NCBI GenBank assembly: GCA_020446945.1
Contig: JAGRDS010000002.1
Location: forward strand, 72,426-136,425
Origin: Parvularculaceae bacterium
GTDB taxonomy: Bacteria; Pseudomonadota; Alphaproteobacteria; Caulobacterales; Parvularculaceae
Length of the DNA stretch: 64,000 nucleotides
Direction: 5' to 3'
Shown: positions 1 through 8,884 of the stretch, one piece after another
Layout: every line of letters starts with the position of its first letter
Position numbering within the stretch: the first letter of the stretch is position 1
Translations under genes and position numbers: made by a program
Notes under the pieces: model-generated
Seen by the model: the letters and a program-made list of their open reading frames with translations, nothing else
Database searches by the model: none
What the model was told of the DNA's origin: nothing

Positions 1-1372
1 GCGTCGTCTCAAAGCGCTTCACTTCCTGCATTTTGAGATCGATATAAGCCTCGATCTGGTCGTCATTGAAGACGTTGCCCTTCTTCAGGAAGTCGCGGTC
101 GCGGTCGAGCGCATCAAGCGCGTCGCGAAGACTGGCGCAAACATGCGGGATCTCTTTCAATTCGGCCGGCGGCAGATCATAGAGATCCTTGTCCATCGGT
201 TCGCCCGGATGAATGCGGTTTTCAATTCCGTCGAGGCCCGCCATCAACAGCGCCGCGAAGGTGAGATAGGGATTGCCGGCGGGATCGGGGAAGCGCACTT
301 CAAGACGCTTTCCTTTCGGCGAGGGAACCCAGGGAATCCGGATCGAGGCCGAACGGTTCCGCGCCGAATAGGCGAGAAGAACTGGCGCTTCATAACCTGG
401 AACGAGGCGCTTGTACGAATTCGTCGTTGAATTCGCGAAGGCGTTGATGGCGCGCGCGTGCTTTATGATTCCGCCGATATAATAGAGGCAGGTCTCGGAA
501 AGATCCGCATACCGATCGCCGGCGAAAAGCGGCTTGCCGTTTTTCCAGATTGACTGGTGAACATGCATGCCCGAGCCATTGTCGCCGAAAACCGGCTTCG
601 CCATAAAAGTCGCGGTCTTGCCATAGGCGGCGGCGACCTGATGCACGATATATTTGTAGAGCTGCATATTGTCCGCCATCTTTACGAGATTGGCGAACTT
701 CATCCCGAGTTCATGCTGCGAGGGTGCAACCTCATGGTGATGTTTTTCCGGGTTGAGACCGAGATCGCTCATCACGGCGAGCATTTCCGTGCGCATATCC
801 TGTGCCGAATCAACTGGCGGAACAGGGAAATAGCCGCCCTTCGGACCGGGCCGGTGCGCAAGATTGCCGCCCTCATAAGCGGTCGCCGAATTATAGGGGC
901 CTTCATCGCTGTCGAGCGAGAAGCCCATATTGTGTTGTTCGTTCGACCAGCGAACGTCGTCGAAAACGAAAAACTCCGCTTCCGGTCCGATATAGGCCGT
1001 ATCGCCCGCGCCGCTCGATTGCAGGAAGGCTTCGGCCGCTTTCGCCGTCGTGCGCGGATCGCGGCTATAGGGCTGGCCGGTCGCAGGGTCCAGAATGTCG
1101 CAGATTATCGACAGCGTCGGCTGCGCAAAGAAGGGATCGACAAACGCCGTCGCCGCATCCGGCATCAGCACCATGTCGCTTTCGTTGATCGCCTTCCAGC
1201 CGGCGATCGAAGAGCCATCGAACATCGTTCCTTCTTCGAAAAGGTCGGCGTCGACCATGCTGTGATCGAAGGTGACATGTTGCCATTTGCCGCGCGTGTC
1301 CGTGAAGCGCAGGTCCACGAACCTGATGTTCTCGTCCTTGATCTTTTTAAGAATGTCGTCAGCGGAAGACAT
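1..1372 (-). CDS. glnA: Glutamine synthetase type I, 3' end outside window
   Basis: ATP-dependent condensation of glutamate and ammonia to glutamine in the cytoplasm; a dodecamer in this family. Reading leftward from the ATG at 1372-1370, the product opens [20 protein letters not shown] and contains the family blocks [45 protein letters not shown] and [13 protein letters not shown]. The adenylylation tyrosine is visible in [11 protein letters not shown] (residue 398, codon at 179-181), so this is a GSI-beta enzyme under GlnE control. About 457 codons are present and only the last few should be missing. It lies 208 bp downstream of glnB, the usual glnBA order. The AT-rich stretch at 1520-1580 in that gap may hold its own promoter, but I saw no convincing sigma-54 site there. 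A 6-bp hairpin (AGCCCC/GGGGCT, 1426-1443) sits in the leader. Confidence 0.97.
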   Translation of the reverse strand, partial: MSSADDILKKIKDENIRFVDLRFTDTRGKWQHVTFDHSMVDADLFEEGTMFDGSSIAGWKAINESDMVLMPDAATAFVDPFFAQPTLSIICDILDPATGQPYSRDPRTTAKAAEAFLQSSGAGDTAYIGPEAEFFVFDDVRWSNEQHNMGFSLDSDEGPYNSATAYEGGNLAHRPGPKGGYFPVPPVDSAQDMRTEMLAVMSDLGLNPEKHHHEVAPSQHELGMKFANLVKMADNMQLYKYIVHQVAAAYGKTATFMAKPVFGDNGSGMHVHQSIWKNGKPLFAGDRYADLSETCLYYIGGIIKHARAINAFANSTTNSYKRLVPGYEAPVLLAYSARNRSASIRIPWVPSPKGKRLEVRFPDPAGNPYLTFAALLMAGLDGIENRIHPGEPMDKDLYDLPPAELKEIPHVCASLRDALDALDRDRDFLKKGNVFNDDQIEAYIDLKMQEVKRFETT

Positions 1373-1580
1373 TTTGGGGGAGGCTCCTTCCTCGGGTTGC
1401 CGCAGCGGCGCCCAGGGCGGGAGCGAGCCCCCGCACAGGGGCTTTCTAATGATGAAGGGAACATGAGAGCCGGGACGCGAGGAAATCAACTGGATTTTTT
1501 GCAGCGCAATAATGTTTGGTGGTTGGCGCCAAGAATTAGCTATAATACGCTATATTTACGTTAAATATTGGAATATTCGT

Positions 1581-1946
<366 letters not shown>

Positions 1947-1979
1947 CTAAGGATCAACGGTTCTTGAGGAGCAAGTCAA

Positions 1980-3485
1980 CTGATACCGCCATTCATACTT
2001 TTAAGCGCCGGCGAAACGAGAAACGTTGAGGCCGCTGCGATCAAGGACGGTCTTTCCGGCGCTGCGATGATGGAAGCGGCCGGCGCGGCCGCGGCTTCAT
2101 TCATTATACGGAGCATATCGAAAAGGCCTGTCGCCGTTCTTTGCGGGCGCGGCAACAACGGCGGCGATGGTTTCGTCGTTGCGCGCAAGCTCAAGGAAGC
2201 GGGGTGGAAAGTGCGCCTCGGCCTGGTCGGTGAGAAAACCGGCCTGAAAGGCGACGCCGCCTTGATGGCGAATTTGTTCGAAGGTGAAGTTGAGCCGCTT
2301 GGCCCCTCCCTGTTTGAAGGCGCGGGACTTATCGTCGACGCCCTTTTCGGAACCGGTCTTGCGCGCGCGATTGAAAGCCCTGAACGCGAAATAATTGAAG
2401 CTGCGAATGCGCACGCCGCGCCGAAAATTGCGATCGACCTGCCATCGGGCGTCAAAGCCGATACCGGAGAGATTCTGGGCGTTTCAATCGAGGCGGCGGC
2501 GACGATTACCTTCATCGCGAGAAAGCCCGGTCATCTTCTCTTTCCGGGCCGCGCTCTTTCGGGCCTCGTCGAAGTCGCAGATATCGGCGTCAGGGATAAG
2601 CTCATCGGCGCCGCAACGCCGAGCATCTATGAAAATCATCCCGCGCTCTGGGCCGGGCGTTGGCGCCGGCCCGGATTTTCGACGCATAAATATGATCGCG
2701 GGCACGCAGCGATCGTTTCCGGCCCACGCCTTAAAACCGGCGCGGCGCGACTCGCCGCGCTTTCCGCCCTGCGCGTCGGCGCGGGGCTTGTGACGGTCCT
2801 CTCGCCGAGCGATGCGGCGAATGAAAACGCAACGCATCTGACCGCAATCATGCTGCGCGAGGCGAATGACGCTGCGGCGATCGGCGGCGTTCTCGCGGAC
2901 AAGCGTTTCACCGCAGCCCTCATCGGACCCGGCGCCGGCGTCGGCGCGCAAACAAGAGAGGGCGTTTTCGCGATACTCGGTTCGGCTGCGGGCGGCGTAT
3001 TCGACGCTGACGCGCTGACCAGCTTTGAAGGCGAGGAGCCGGGTTTTTTTGCGCGATTGCGCGGCGATGACGTTTTAACGCCGCATATCGGCGAGTTCGC
3101 GCGGCTTTTCCCTCAGCTGAAGGAGCTGAGCCGGCTCGACGCGGCGCGCGCCGCCGCGAAAGCGGCGCAATGCGTGATAGTCCTGAAGGGCGCTGATACG
3201 GTGATCGCCGCGCCGGACGGGCGTGCGATTATCAATTCGAACGCGCCATTCGATCTGGCGACCGCTGGCGCGGGCGATGTGCTGGCCGGCGTGATTGCGG
3301 GCCTTCGCGCGCAGGGATTGCCCGGTTTCGAAGCCGCCGCCGCCGGCGTCTGGCTGCATGGCGCGGCGGGTGCGCTCGTCGGCCCTGGACTGATCGCGGA
3401 AGACCTGCCGAACGCTTTGCCGAGTGTATTGAGGTCGCTGTTCGCTCCGCCGCAAAGCCGGCCGGAAGACAAAAAAAACACGTGA
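1980..3485 (+). CDS. nnr: Bifunctional NAD(P)H-hydrate epimerase / ADP-dependent dehydratase
   Basis: Repairs hydrated NADH and NADPH (NADHX): the N-terminal YjeF domain (about residues 1-215) epimerises it and the C-terminal ribokinase-like domain (about 225-500) dehydrates it. Visible motifs are GRGNNGGDGFVVARKL (epimerase) and TAGAGDVLAGVIAGL (dehydratase). The first ATG of the frame is at 2067, but the frame is open back to a TGA at 1965 and encodes a typical family N-terminus (ILLSAGETRNVEAAAIKDG) before it. No ATG, GTG or TTG lies in that part. The best start is CTG at 1980, eight bases after GAGGAG at 1966-1971. Starting at 2067 would remove 29 residues that look conserved. Divergent from glnB. 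Function is confident; the start is inferred. Confidence 0.9.
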   Translation: MIPPFILLSAGETRNVEAAAIKDGLSGAAMMEAAGAAAASFIIRSISKRPVAVLCGRGNNGGDGFVVARKLKEAGWKVRLGLVGEKTGLKGDAALMANLFEGEVEPLGPSLFEGAGLIVDALFGTGLARAIESPEREIIEAANAHAAPKIAIDLPSGVKADTGEILGVSIEAAATITFIARKPGHLLFPGRALSGLVEVADIGVRDKLIGAATPSIYENHPALWAGRWRRPGFSTHKYDRGHAAIVSGPRLKTGAARLAALSALRVGAGLVTVLSPSDAANENATHLTAIMLREANDAAAIGGVLADKRFTAALIGPGAGVGAQTREGVFAILGSAAGGVFDADALTSFEGEEPGFFARLRGDDVLTPHIGEFARLFPQLKELSRLDAARAAAKAAQCVIVLKGADTVIAAPDGRAIINSNAPFDLATAGAGDVLAGVIAGLRAQGLPGFEAAAAGVWLHGAAGALVGPGLIAEDLPNALPSVLRSLFAPPQSRPEDKKNT

Positions 3486-3716
3486 CCGCCGGGTCGCGGC
3501 GGCGAATTCCGCGCCGCTGCGCGGCGCGCGCCTTTCGGCGTTTGCGTCCAGCATCGACCTTGGACGCGAGCGGGCGAAAATTCGGCTGCGAATTCAGCGC
3601 TATGTAAACCGAAAACGGCTCCGAACCGCTCGACTCCGGTGGGGGCGTGTTATAGAGACCCGCTTTCGACGGCCGGCCCCGATTTCGCGATCGGGGCGGA
3701 CGGCGGGGTTTTCTGC

Positions 3717-3801
3717 GCGGATGTGGCGGAACTGGTAGACGCACTGGATTTAGGTTCCAGCGGGGTGACCCGTGGGGGTTCAACTCCCTCCATCCGCACC
3801 A
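3717..3801 (+). tRNA. tRNA-Leu (anticodon UAG)
   Basis: The acceptor stem GCGGATG/CATCCGC, discriminator A and an encoded CCA define the ends. The anticodon arm is CTGGA-TTTAGGT-TCCAG, giving anticodon UAG (CUA codons). A long variable arm (CGGGGTGACCCGTG region) marks a class II tRNA, as expected for leucine. It stands alone in the gap between the nnr and trigger factor genes. Confidence 0.97.
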
Positions 3802-3885
3802 GACCGCGCCCGGTTGGAGATGCCGGCTGTAACGAAGGATTGCGGGCCGCCGATGCGGTTCTGAAGGAAAAAGGCTTGGACGACG

Positions 3886-5244
3886 ATGGAAGTGATTGAA
3901 AAGACCGCTGAGGGCCTCGAGCGCAAGTTCACGGTCAAAGTGCCGGCGGCCGAACTTGACGCCAAGTTGAATGCACGCCTCGCCGAGGTGAAAGGAAATG
4001 TCCAGCTAAAAGGTTTCCGCAAGGGCAAGGCGCCGCTGCCGTTCCTGAAAAAGATGTACGGCAAAGGCATGATGAGCGAGATCTTGCAGGAGATCATCAA
4101 CGAAACGAGCTACAAGGCTTTCAGCGATCGCGATCTGAAACCGGCGACAACGCCGCATCCGCATTTCAGCGGCGACTTCGAACAGATTATCGACGGCAAG
4201 GCGGACCTTGAATACGAAGTCCACGCCGAAATATTGCCGAGCTTCGAACCGATGTCCGTCGACGGCCTGAAACTCAAGCGCCCGGTCGCGGAAGTCACCG
4301 ACGCCGATGTCGACGAGCAGGTGGCCAAAATCGCCGAGTCGAACCGGGATTACGAGCCGCGCAAAAAATCGGAAAAGGCGAAGGAAGGCGACCAGCTTGT
4401 CATCGATTTCACAGGCTCGATCGACGGCGAGGAATTCGCCGGCGGCAAGGGTGAAGATCACTCCGTCGTTCTTGGTTCGAACGCGCTCATCCCCGGATTC
4501 GAGGAACAGCTCATCGGCGCGAAAGCCGACAGCGACGTCGAAGTGAAATTGTCGTTCCCTGACGATTACGGGTCTGAAAACCTCAACGGGAAGAAAGCCG
4601 TATTCGCGGTGAAGGTTAAGGAAGTCAAAGCGCCGAAAGACGCTGCGATCGATGACGAGTTTGCGAAGAAACTGGGGCTCGACAGTCTTGATGAACTGAA
4701 ATCCCGCGTGCGCGAGCGTATTGAAGGCGATTTCAAATCCATGTCGCGCAGTCATGTCAAACGCGCGCTTCTCGACAAACTCGACGACGGGCATGATTTC
4801 GAATTGCCGAAATCAATGGTTGATGCGGAGTTCAATCAGATCTGGGCGCAAGTCGAAAACGCCGAACGCGATGAGGAAGACAAGGACAAGTCGGAAGACG
4901 AATTGAAGGAAGAGTACCGCAAGATCGCGGTTCGTCGCGTGCGCCTTGGTCTCGTTCTTGCGGAAATCGGCCGGCGCGCCGATGTTCAGGTGCCGTCGGA
5001 ACACCTTCAAAGCGCCGTCCAGCAGGCTGCGCTGCGCGATGCGCAGTTGTTTGCAATGCAGGGGCAGAAAGTCTCACCGCAGGAAGTGCTGAAAATGTAC
5101 CAGCAAAACCCGCAGGCGATCGCCCAGATTCGCGCGCCGCTTTTTGAGGAGCGTGTTGTCGATTTCATCCTTGAGAAAGCCGAGATCGCCGACAAGAAGG
5201 TCTCGAAAGACGAGTTGATGAAAGACCCGGAAGGCGACGAATAA
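3886..5244 (+). CDS. tig: Trigger factor
   Basis: Ribosome-associated chaperone that meets nascent chains at the exit tunnel. The 452-residue product has the usual three parts: ribosome-binding domain with the signature GFRKGKAP (residues 43-50), an FKBP-type prolyl isomerase domain from about residue 165 (GDQLVIDFTGSIDGEEFAGG, then LIPGFEEQLIGA), and a helical C-terminal chaperone domain ending in an acidic tail. The ATG at 3886 follows AAGGAAAAAGG. It heads the conserved tig-clpP-clpX-lon order, although here a sulfotransferase gene separates it from clpP. Confidence 0.97.
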   Translation: MEVIEKTAEGLERKFTVKVPAAELDAKLNARLAEVKGNVQLKGFRKGKAPLPFLKKMYGKGMMSEILQEIINETSYKAFSDRDLKPATTPHPHFSGDFEQIIDGKADLEYEVHAEILPSFEPMSVDGLKLKRPVAEVTDADVDEQVAKIAESNRDYEPRKKSEKAKEGDQLVIDFTGSIDGEEFAGGKGEDHSVVLGSNALIPGFEEQLIGAKADSDVEVKLSFPDDYGSENLNGKKAVFAVKVKEVKAPKDAAIDDEFAKKLGLDSLDELKSRVRERIEGDFKSMSRSHVKRALLDKLDDGHDFELPKSMVDAEFNQIWAQVENAERDEEDKDKSEDELKEEYRKIAVRRVRLGLVLAEIGRRADVQVPSEHLQSAVQQAALRDAQLFAMQGQKVSPQEVLKMYQQNPQAIAQIRAPLFEERVVDFILEKAEIADKKVSKDELMKDPEGDE

Positions 5245-5287
5245 GGGCGGGCGAGGCGGCTTCGTTCTTCGCCGGCTAATCGGCTCC

Positions 5288-5310
5288 GCCGCATGCGCCT
5301 CGCATGCGGC
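5288..5310 (+). terminator. Perfect 10-bp hairpin after tig
   Basis: GCCGCATGCG and CGCATGCGGC are separated by three bases, 43 bases past the tig stop codon. No run of T follows, so it could be a Rho-type end or an RNA-stabilising stem rather than a classical intrinsic terminator. Confidence 0.45.
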
Positions 5311-5330
5311 CCGGAATTCGCTTATTCGTT

Positions 5331-5417
5331 GTCAACGCCGATAAATACCGCTGTCAACGCCAAACAGATGCGAAATCGACGCCGATCCATGGGTTAATAA
5401 CGCCAAACGCCGCAGAG
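5331..5417 (+). repeat. Four 21-22 bp spaced ACGCC repeats upstream of sulfotransferase
   Basis: The core ACGCC(G/A)A recurs at 5335, 5357, 5379 and 5400, at intervals of 22, 22 and 21 bp. The first two copies share the longer block GTCAACGCC. The spacing is two helical turns and not a multiple of three, which argues for a protein-binding array on one DNA face rather than coding sequence. The last copy ends a few bases before the sulfotransferase start at 5421. Confidence 0.5.
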
Positions 5418-5420
5418 TTA

Positions 5421-6197
5421 ATGTCCGCAACGCGCTCTTCGCGAAAATTTGTTTTCGTCGCCGGTCTTCACCGTTGCGGCACGACATTGCTGGCCAACAT
5501 GCTGGCGGCGCACCCCGATATATCGGGATTTAAAAATACCGGCGAGAAAATGGATGAAGGCCAATACCTTCAAAACGTTTATCCGTCCGGACCGGTGAAA
5601 GGCGGCGACGCCGTCGGCCGCCTCGGCTTCGATCCGGCCGCATATCTGACGGAAAAGTCGCCATTGGCGGCGCCTGAAAAGGCCGAACTTCTTTTCAGCC
5701 AGTGGGCGCCATATTGGGATTTGTCAAAGCCGGTCCTGTTAGAAAAATCGCCGCCCAATCTCATTCGCATGCGCTTTTTGCAGGCGTGTTTCCCGGACAG
5801 TCATTTCATCGTCATCGCCCGCCATCCGGTCGCCGCCTCGGTCGCTACGAAAAAATGGTGCCGTTTCAATCCGGTCCCGGGAATTATCGCCAATTGGGCG
5901 ATGTGTTACGGGCGTGCTGCCCGGGACGGCGAAAGGCTCAATAGCGTCGCCTTTGTCCGGTATGAGGATCTTGTCGCCGATCCCCGGTCTGTGCTGCGGC
6001 CGATCACCGACAGGCTGGGAATCTCTCCGCTGCCGGCGGCGCCGGCGGAAGTACGCGGCGATCTTAACCGGAAATATTTCGAGCAGTGGAAAAATTTACT
6101 CAAAGACCCGCGCGAGCGGGCGATGGCGGCGCTTGTACGGCCCTTCGCCGGCCCGGTCGCCCATCGCTTCGGTTATTCGCTGGACCCGGCCGAATAG
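5421..6197 (+). CDS. Sulfotransferase family protein
   Basis: Predicted PAPS-dependent transfer of a sulfuryl group to an unknown acceptor. The 258-residue product has the 5'-phosphosulfate loop GLHRCGTTLLANML near its N-terminus (residues 15-28) and the 3'-phosphate binding segment FIVIARHPVAASVATKKW near residue 130. I place the start at the ATG at 5421. The frame continues upstream to 5304, but that part overlaps the repeat array and a hairpin and has no family-like sequence. Shine-Dalgarno complementarity is weak. The gene interrupts the usual tig-clpP neighbourhood, which suggests a lineage-specific insertion. The acceptor could be a glycan, lipid or protein; sequence does not say which. 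Confidence 0.82.
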   Translation: MSATRSSRKFVFVAGLHRCGTTLLANMLAAHPDISGFKNTGEKMDEGQYLQNVYPSGPVKGGDAVGRLGFDPAAYLTEKSPLAAPEKAELLFSQWAPYWDLSKPVLLEKSPPNLIRMRFLQACFPDSHFIVIARHPVAASVATKKWCRFNPVPGIIANWAMCYGRAARDGERLNSVAFVRYEDLVADPRSVLRPITDRLGISPLPAAPAEVRGDLNRKYFEQWKNLLKDPRERAMAALVRPFAGPVAHRFGYSLDPAE

Positions 6198-6354
6198 GCC
6201 GCGAGCGCGATAGAGGAAGGAACAAGCGCGATCGTTTTTGATTCGATCCGGATATGGCGCGCCTTAGCGCCGCTGAAGGCCTTGCAATCGGCCAAGAATA
6301 ACCGTCGCTTAAACCGCGCGCCCTAATGTGATGACGGGGTTGTCGGTCGAGGGC

Positions 6355-6382
6355 GTTGGCCGGAGACTTTTCAACCCCATAT
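6355..6382 (+). promoter_or_regulatory. Candidate heat-shock (sigma-32) promoter of clpP
   Basis: GTTGGCC, 13 bases, then CCCCATAT. The -10 part matches the sigma-32 consensus CCCCATNT in full, and the -35 part resembles CTTGAAA only partly. It lies 74 bases before the clpP ATG, and clpP is a classical heat-shock gene. The rest of the 259-bp gap from 6198 shows nothing else I can support. Confidence 0.4.
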
Positions 6383-6456
6383 TAACCGAGCCGCCCCACG
6401 CCGGGCGACGCAGACAATCCCCCCGGGTTGCCGCCCGGCCTGATGAAGAGAGATCC

Positions 6457-7080
6457 ATGAAAGACCCCCAGGACATATTCATGAACACGCTGGTGCCGAT
6501 GGTCGTCGAGCAATCGAGCCGCGGCGAGCGGGCCTACGATATTTACTCCCGCCTATTGAAAGAGCGGATTATTTTCCTTTCCGGCCCGGTGCATGACGGC
6601 GTTTCGACCCTGATCGTCGCACAATTGCTGTTCCTGGAGGCGGAAAACCCCAAAAAGGAGATCGCGTTTTACATTAACAGCCCCGGCGGCTCAGTTTCGG
6701 CCGGTCTCGCGATGTACGACACGATGAAATATATCCGCCCGGCCGTATCGACCATGTGCATCGGCATGGCGGCGTCGATGGGTTCGCTGCTGCTCACCGC
6801 GGGCGAGAAGGGCATGCGTTTCTCGCTGCCGAATTCGCGGGTCATGGTCCACCAGCCGTCAGGCGGCTTCCAGGGCCAGGCGTCAGATATCGAACGCCAT
6901 GCGCAGGACATCATCAAGATGAAGCGCCGGCTGAACGAGATTTACGTCGAGCATACGGGACAACCTTATGATATTATTGAGAAAACTCTTGATCGCGACC
7001 ATTTCATGTCGCCAGAGGAGGCAGTTGATTTCGGCTTGATCGACAAGGTTCTCGACAAGCGCCCGGCCGCTGAAGAGTAA
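6457..7080 (+). CDS. clpP: ATP-dependent Clp protease proteolytic subunit
   Basis: Serine peptidase that forms the double-heptamer degradation chamber used by ClpX and ClpA. The product is 207 residues. The catalytic triad is visible: Ser107 in [11 protein letters not shown], His132 in [11 protein letters not shown] and Asp181 in [12 protein letters not shown]. The ATG at 6457 follows GAAGAGAGA; an upstream ATG at 6328 would add an unrelated 43-residue extension. The partner clpX follows 218 bp later. Confidence 0.98.
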   Translation: MKDPQDIFMNTLVPMVVEQSSRGERAYDIYSRLLKERIIFLSGPVHDGVSTLIVAQLLFLEAENPKKEIAFYINSPGGSVSAGLAMYDTMKYIRPAVSTMCIGMAASMGSLLLTAGEKGMRFSLPNSRVMVHQPSGGFQGQASDIERHAQDIIKMKRRLNEIYVEHTGQPYDIIEKTLDRDHFMSPEEAVDFGLIDKVLDKRPAAEE

Positions 7081-7260
7081 ATCCGGGTCGCGATGACATA
7101 CGATCAGGCGAAATGGCGGCTTGATTGGCATGTCAGGGTTGTGGTCGAATATGGTGAAAGCTTTGGCATCGGCATGGGCTGGCGGAATGGCGCAAAATCT
7201 GCACCTGTACAGCGTCATCGTATGGTGTTGTTCAAGGGCAGGGCCTGCGCCAGTCCGGAT

Positions 7261-7276
7261 TCCCGGCACGCCGGGA
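7261..7276 (+). other. Hairpin in the clpX leader
   Basis: TCCCGG-CACG-CCGGGA forms a compact stem 22 bases before the clpX GTG and just ahead of its AAGGGAG ribosome site. It could act as a 5' stabiliser or a temperature-sensitive element. Only the inverted repeat is seen. Confidence 0.35.
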
Positions 7277-7298
7277 CTCCTCAAGGGAGTAGTATAGC

Positions 7299-8585
7299 GT
7301 GAGCAAGGTTAGCGGTAAGAGCGGCGGCGGCGAGGGGAAAAACACCCTTTACTGTTCGTTTTGCGGTAAGAGCCAGCACGAAGTCCGGAAACTTATAGCC
7401 GGACCGACGGTATTCATATGCGATGAATGCGTCGAACTCTGCATGGATATAATCCGTGAAGAGTCGAAATCCTCTTTGGTAAAGGCCGGCGAAGGCGTGC
7501 CGAGCCCGCACCAGATTTGCAAGGTTCTCGACGATTACGTTATCGGCCAGAAACAGGCGAAGCGGGTTTTATCCGTTGCGGTTCACAATCATTACAAGCG
7601 ATTGAATCACGCATCGAAGAATAACGATGTTGAACTCGCCAAATCCAACATATTGCTGCTCGGTCCAACGGGTTCGGGCAAAACGCTGCTCGCCCAGACC
7701 CTCGCGCGCATTCTCGATGTTCCGTTCACCATGGCCGACGCGACGACGCTGACCGAAGCCGGCTATGTGGGCGAAGATGTCGAAAACATCATCCTGAAAC
7801 TGCTCCAGGCCGCTGACTATAATGTCGAACGCGCCCAGCGCGGCATCGTCTACATCGATGAAGTCGACAAGATCAGCCGCAAGTCCGACAATCCCTCGAT
7901 AACGCGCGACGTTTCGGGCGAGGGCGTTCAGCAGGCCCTGTTGAAAATCATGGAAGGCACGGTCGCGTCGGTGCCGCCGCAGGGCGGGCGAAAGCATCCG
8001 CAGCAGGAATTCCTTCAAGTCGATACAACGAATATTCTCTTCATTTGCGGCGGCGCGTTCGCCGGTATCGAGAAGATTATTTCCAATCGCCACGCGGGTA
8101 CTTCGATCGGATTTGGCGCGAAAGTCGCCTCGCCGGATGACCGCCGCGTCGGCGAGGTTCTGAAAACCGTCGAACCTGAAGATTTACTCAAATTCGGCCT
8201 GATCCCCGAATTCGTCGGCCGCGTACCCGTAATCGCAACGCTTGAAGATCTCGACGAGGCGGCGTTGATCCAGATTCTCGTTCAGCCGAAAAATGCGCTG
8301 ATTAAGCAGTATCAAAGACTGTTCGAGATGGAGGATGTGAAGCTCACCTTTACGGACGACGCCAAGCTCGCGATCGCCCGCAAGGCGATTGTCCGGAAAA
8401 CGGGCGCGCGCGGATTGAGATCGATCATGGAGGGCATACTCCTTGATTCGATGTTCGAACTTCCTTCGATGGAGGGTGTCGTCGAGGTCGTCGTCAACGG
8501 CGAAGTCGTCGAAGGGCGCGCCAAGCCGCTTCAGATCTACGAGGACCGGGGCAAGGAAAAAATGGAGGCGGACGCCAGCGCCTGA
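7299..8585 (+). CDS. clpX: Clp protease ATP-binding subunit ClpX
   Basis: AAA+ unfoldase that feeds ClpP; a hexamer in this family. The 428-residue product has an N-terminal zinc-binding domain (Cys19, Cys22, Cys41 and Cys44 in LYCSFCGKS and [10 protein letters not shown]), Walker [16 protein letters not shown], Walker [10 protein letters not shown], and the IGF loop (SIGFGAKV) that docks onto ClpP. The start is GTG at 7299, preceded by AAGGGAG. Full length. Confidence 0.98.
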   Translation: MSKVSGKSGGGEGKNTLYCSFCGKSQHEVRKLIAGPTVFICDECVELCMDIIREESKSSLVKAGEGVPSPHQICKVLDDYVIGQKQAKRVLSVAVHNHYKRLNHASKNNDVELAKSNILLLGPTGSGKTLLAQTLARILDVPFTMADATTLTEAGYVGEDVENIILKLLQAADYNVERAQRGIVYIDEVDKISRKSDNPSITRDVSGEGVQQALLKIMEGTVASVPPQGGRKHPQQEFLQVDTTNILFICGGAFAGIEKIISNRHAGTSIGFGAKVASPDDRRVGEVLKTVEPEDLLKFGLIPEFVGRVPVIATLEDLDEAALIQILVQPKNALIKQYQRLFEMEDVKLTFTDDAKLAIARKAIVRKTGARGLRSIMEGILLDSMFELPSMEGVVEVVVNGEVVEGRAKPLQIYEDRGKEKMEADASA

Positions 8586-8609
8586 CCGGCGCGTCAGCCT
8601 TCGATCCCG

Positions 8610-8642
8610 AAAAAAGGGCGCCCTGAAAGGGGCGCCTTTTTT
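8610..8642 (+). terminator. Intrinsic terminator of clpX
   Basis: An A-run, then GGCGCC paired with GGCGCC across an eight-base loop, then TTTTTT. The A-run extends the stem by pairing with the T-run. It begins 25 bases after the clpX stop. Confidence 0.85.
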
Positions 8643-8711
8643 GTCCGGTCTGTTCTTATCGGCGCCGGGGCGATCCGGCTCGTCCAACTTTTCCGCATTC
8701 GGTGATCACGG

Positions 8712-8740
8712 GTTGAAACCGCGGGGCGGAACGCCACATT
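8712..8740 (+). promoter_or_regulatory. Candidate heat-shock (sigma-32) promoter of lon
   Basis: GTTGAAA, 14 bases, then GCCACATT, compared with the sigma-32 consensus CTTGAAA and CCCCATNT. The -35 element matches at six of seven positions and the -10 element is weaker. It is the only promoter-like signal seen in the 299-bp clpX-lon gap. Confidence 0.35.
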
Positions 8741-8884
8741 ATGCCGACGTCCGTCGCCGTCCGTGCTTCGGCGATTACCCTGAAAACGCATGCAAATGCT
8801 GCGCGGCGTTAAGGAGTTGTCGCCGGAGACTGGAGCGGGCGCTTGTCCGGGCGCCCATCGGGGCCCGCGAGTAAAGGAAGCCAG

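Noticed and set aside
1426..1443. Hairpin upstream of glnA as a terminator or riboswitch
   Set aside because: Only a 6-bp stem with no T-run and no match to a glutamine riboswitch; kept only as a leader stem.
557..1564. 335-codon plus-strand open frame
   Set aside because: It is antisense to glnA, whose protein is unmistakable; Arg/His-rich composition is typical of a shadow frame in GC-rich DNA.
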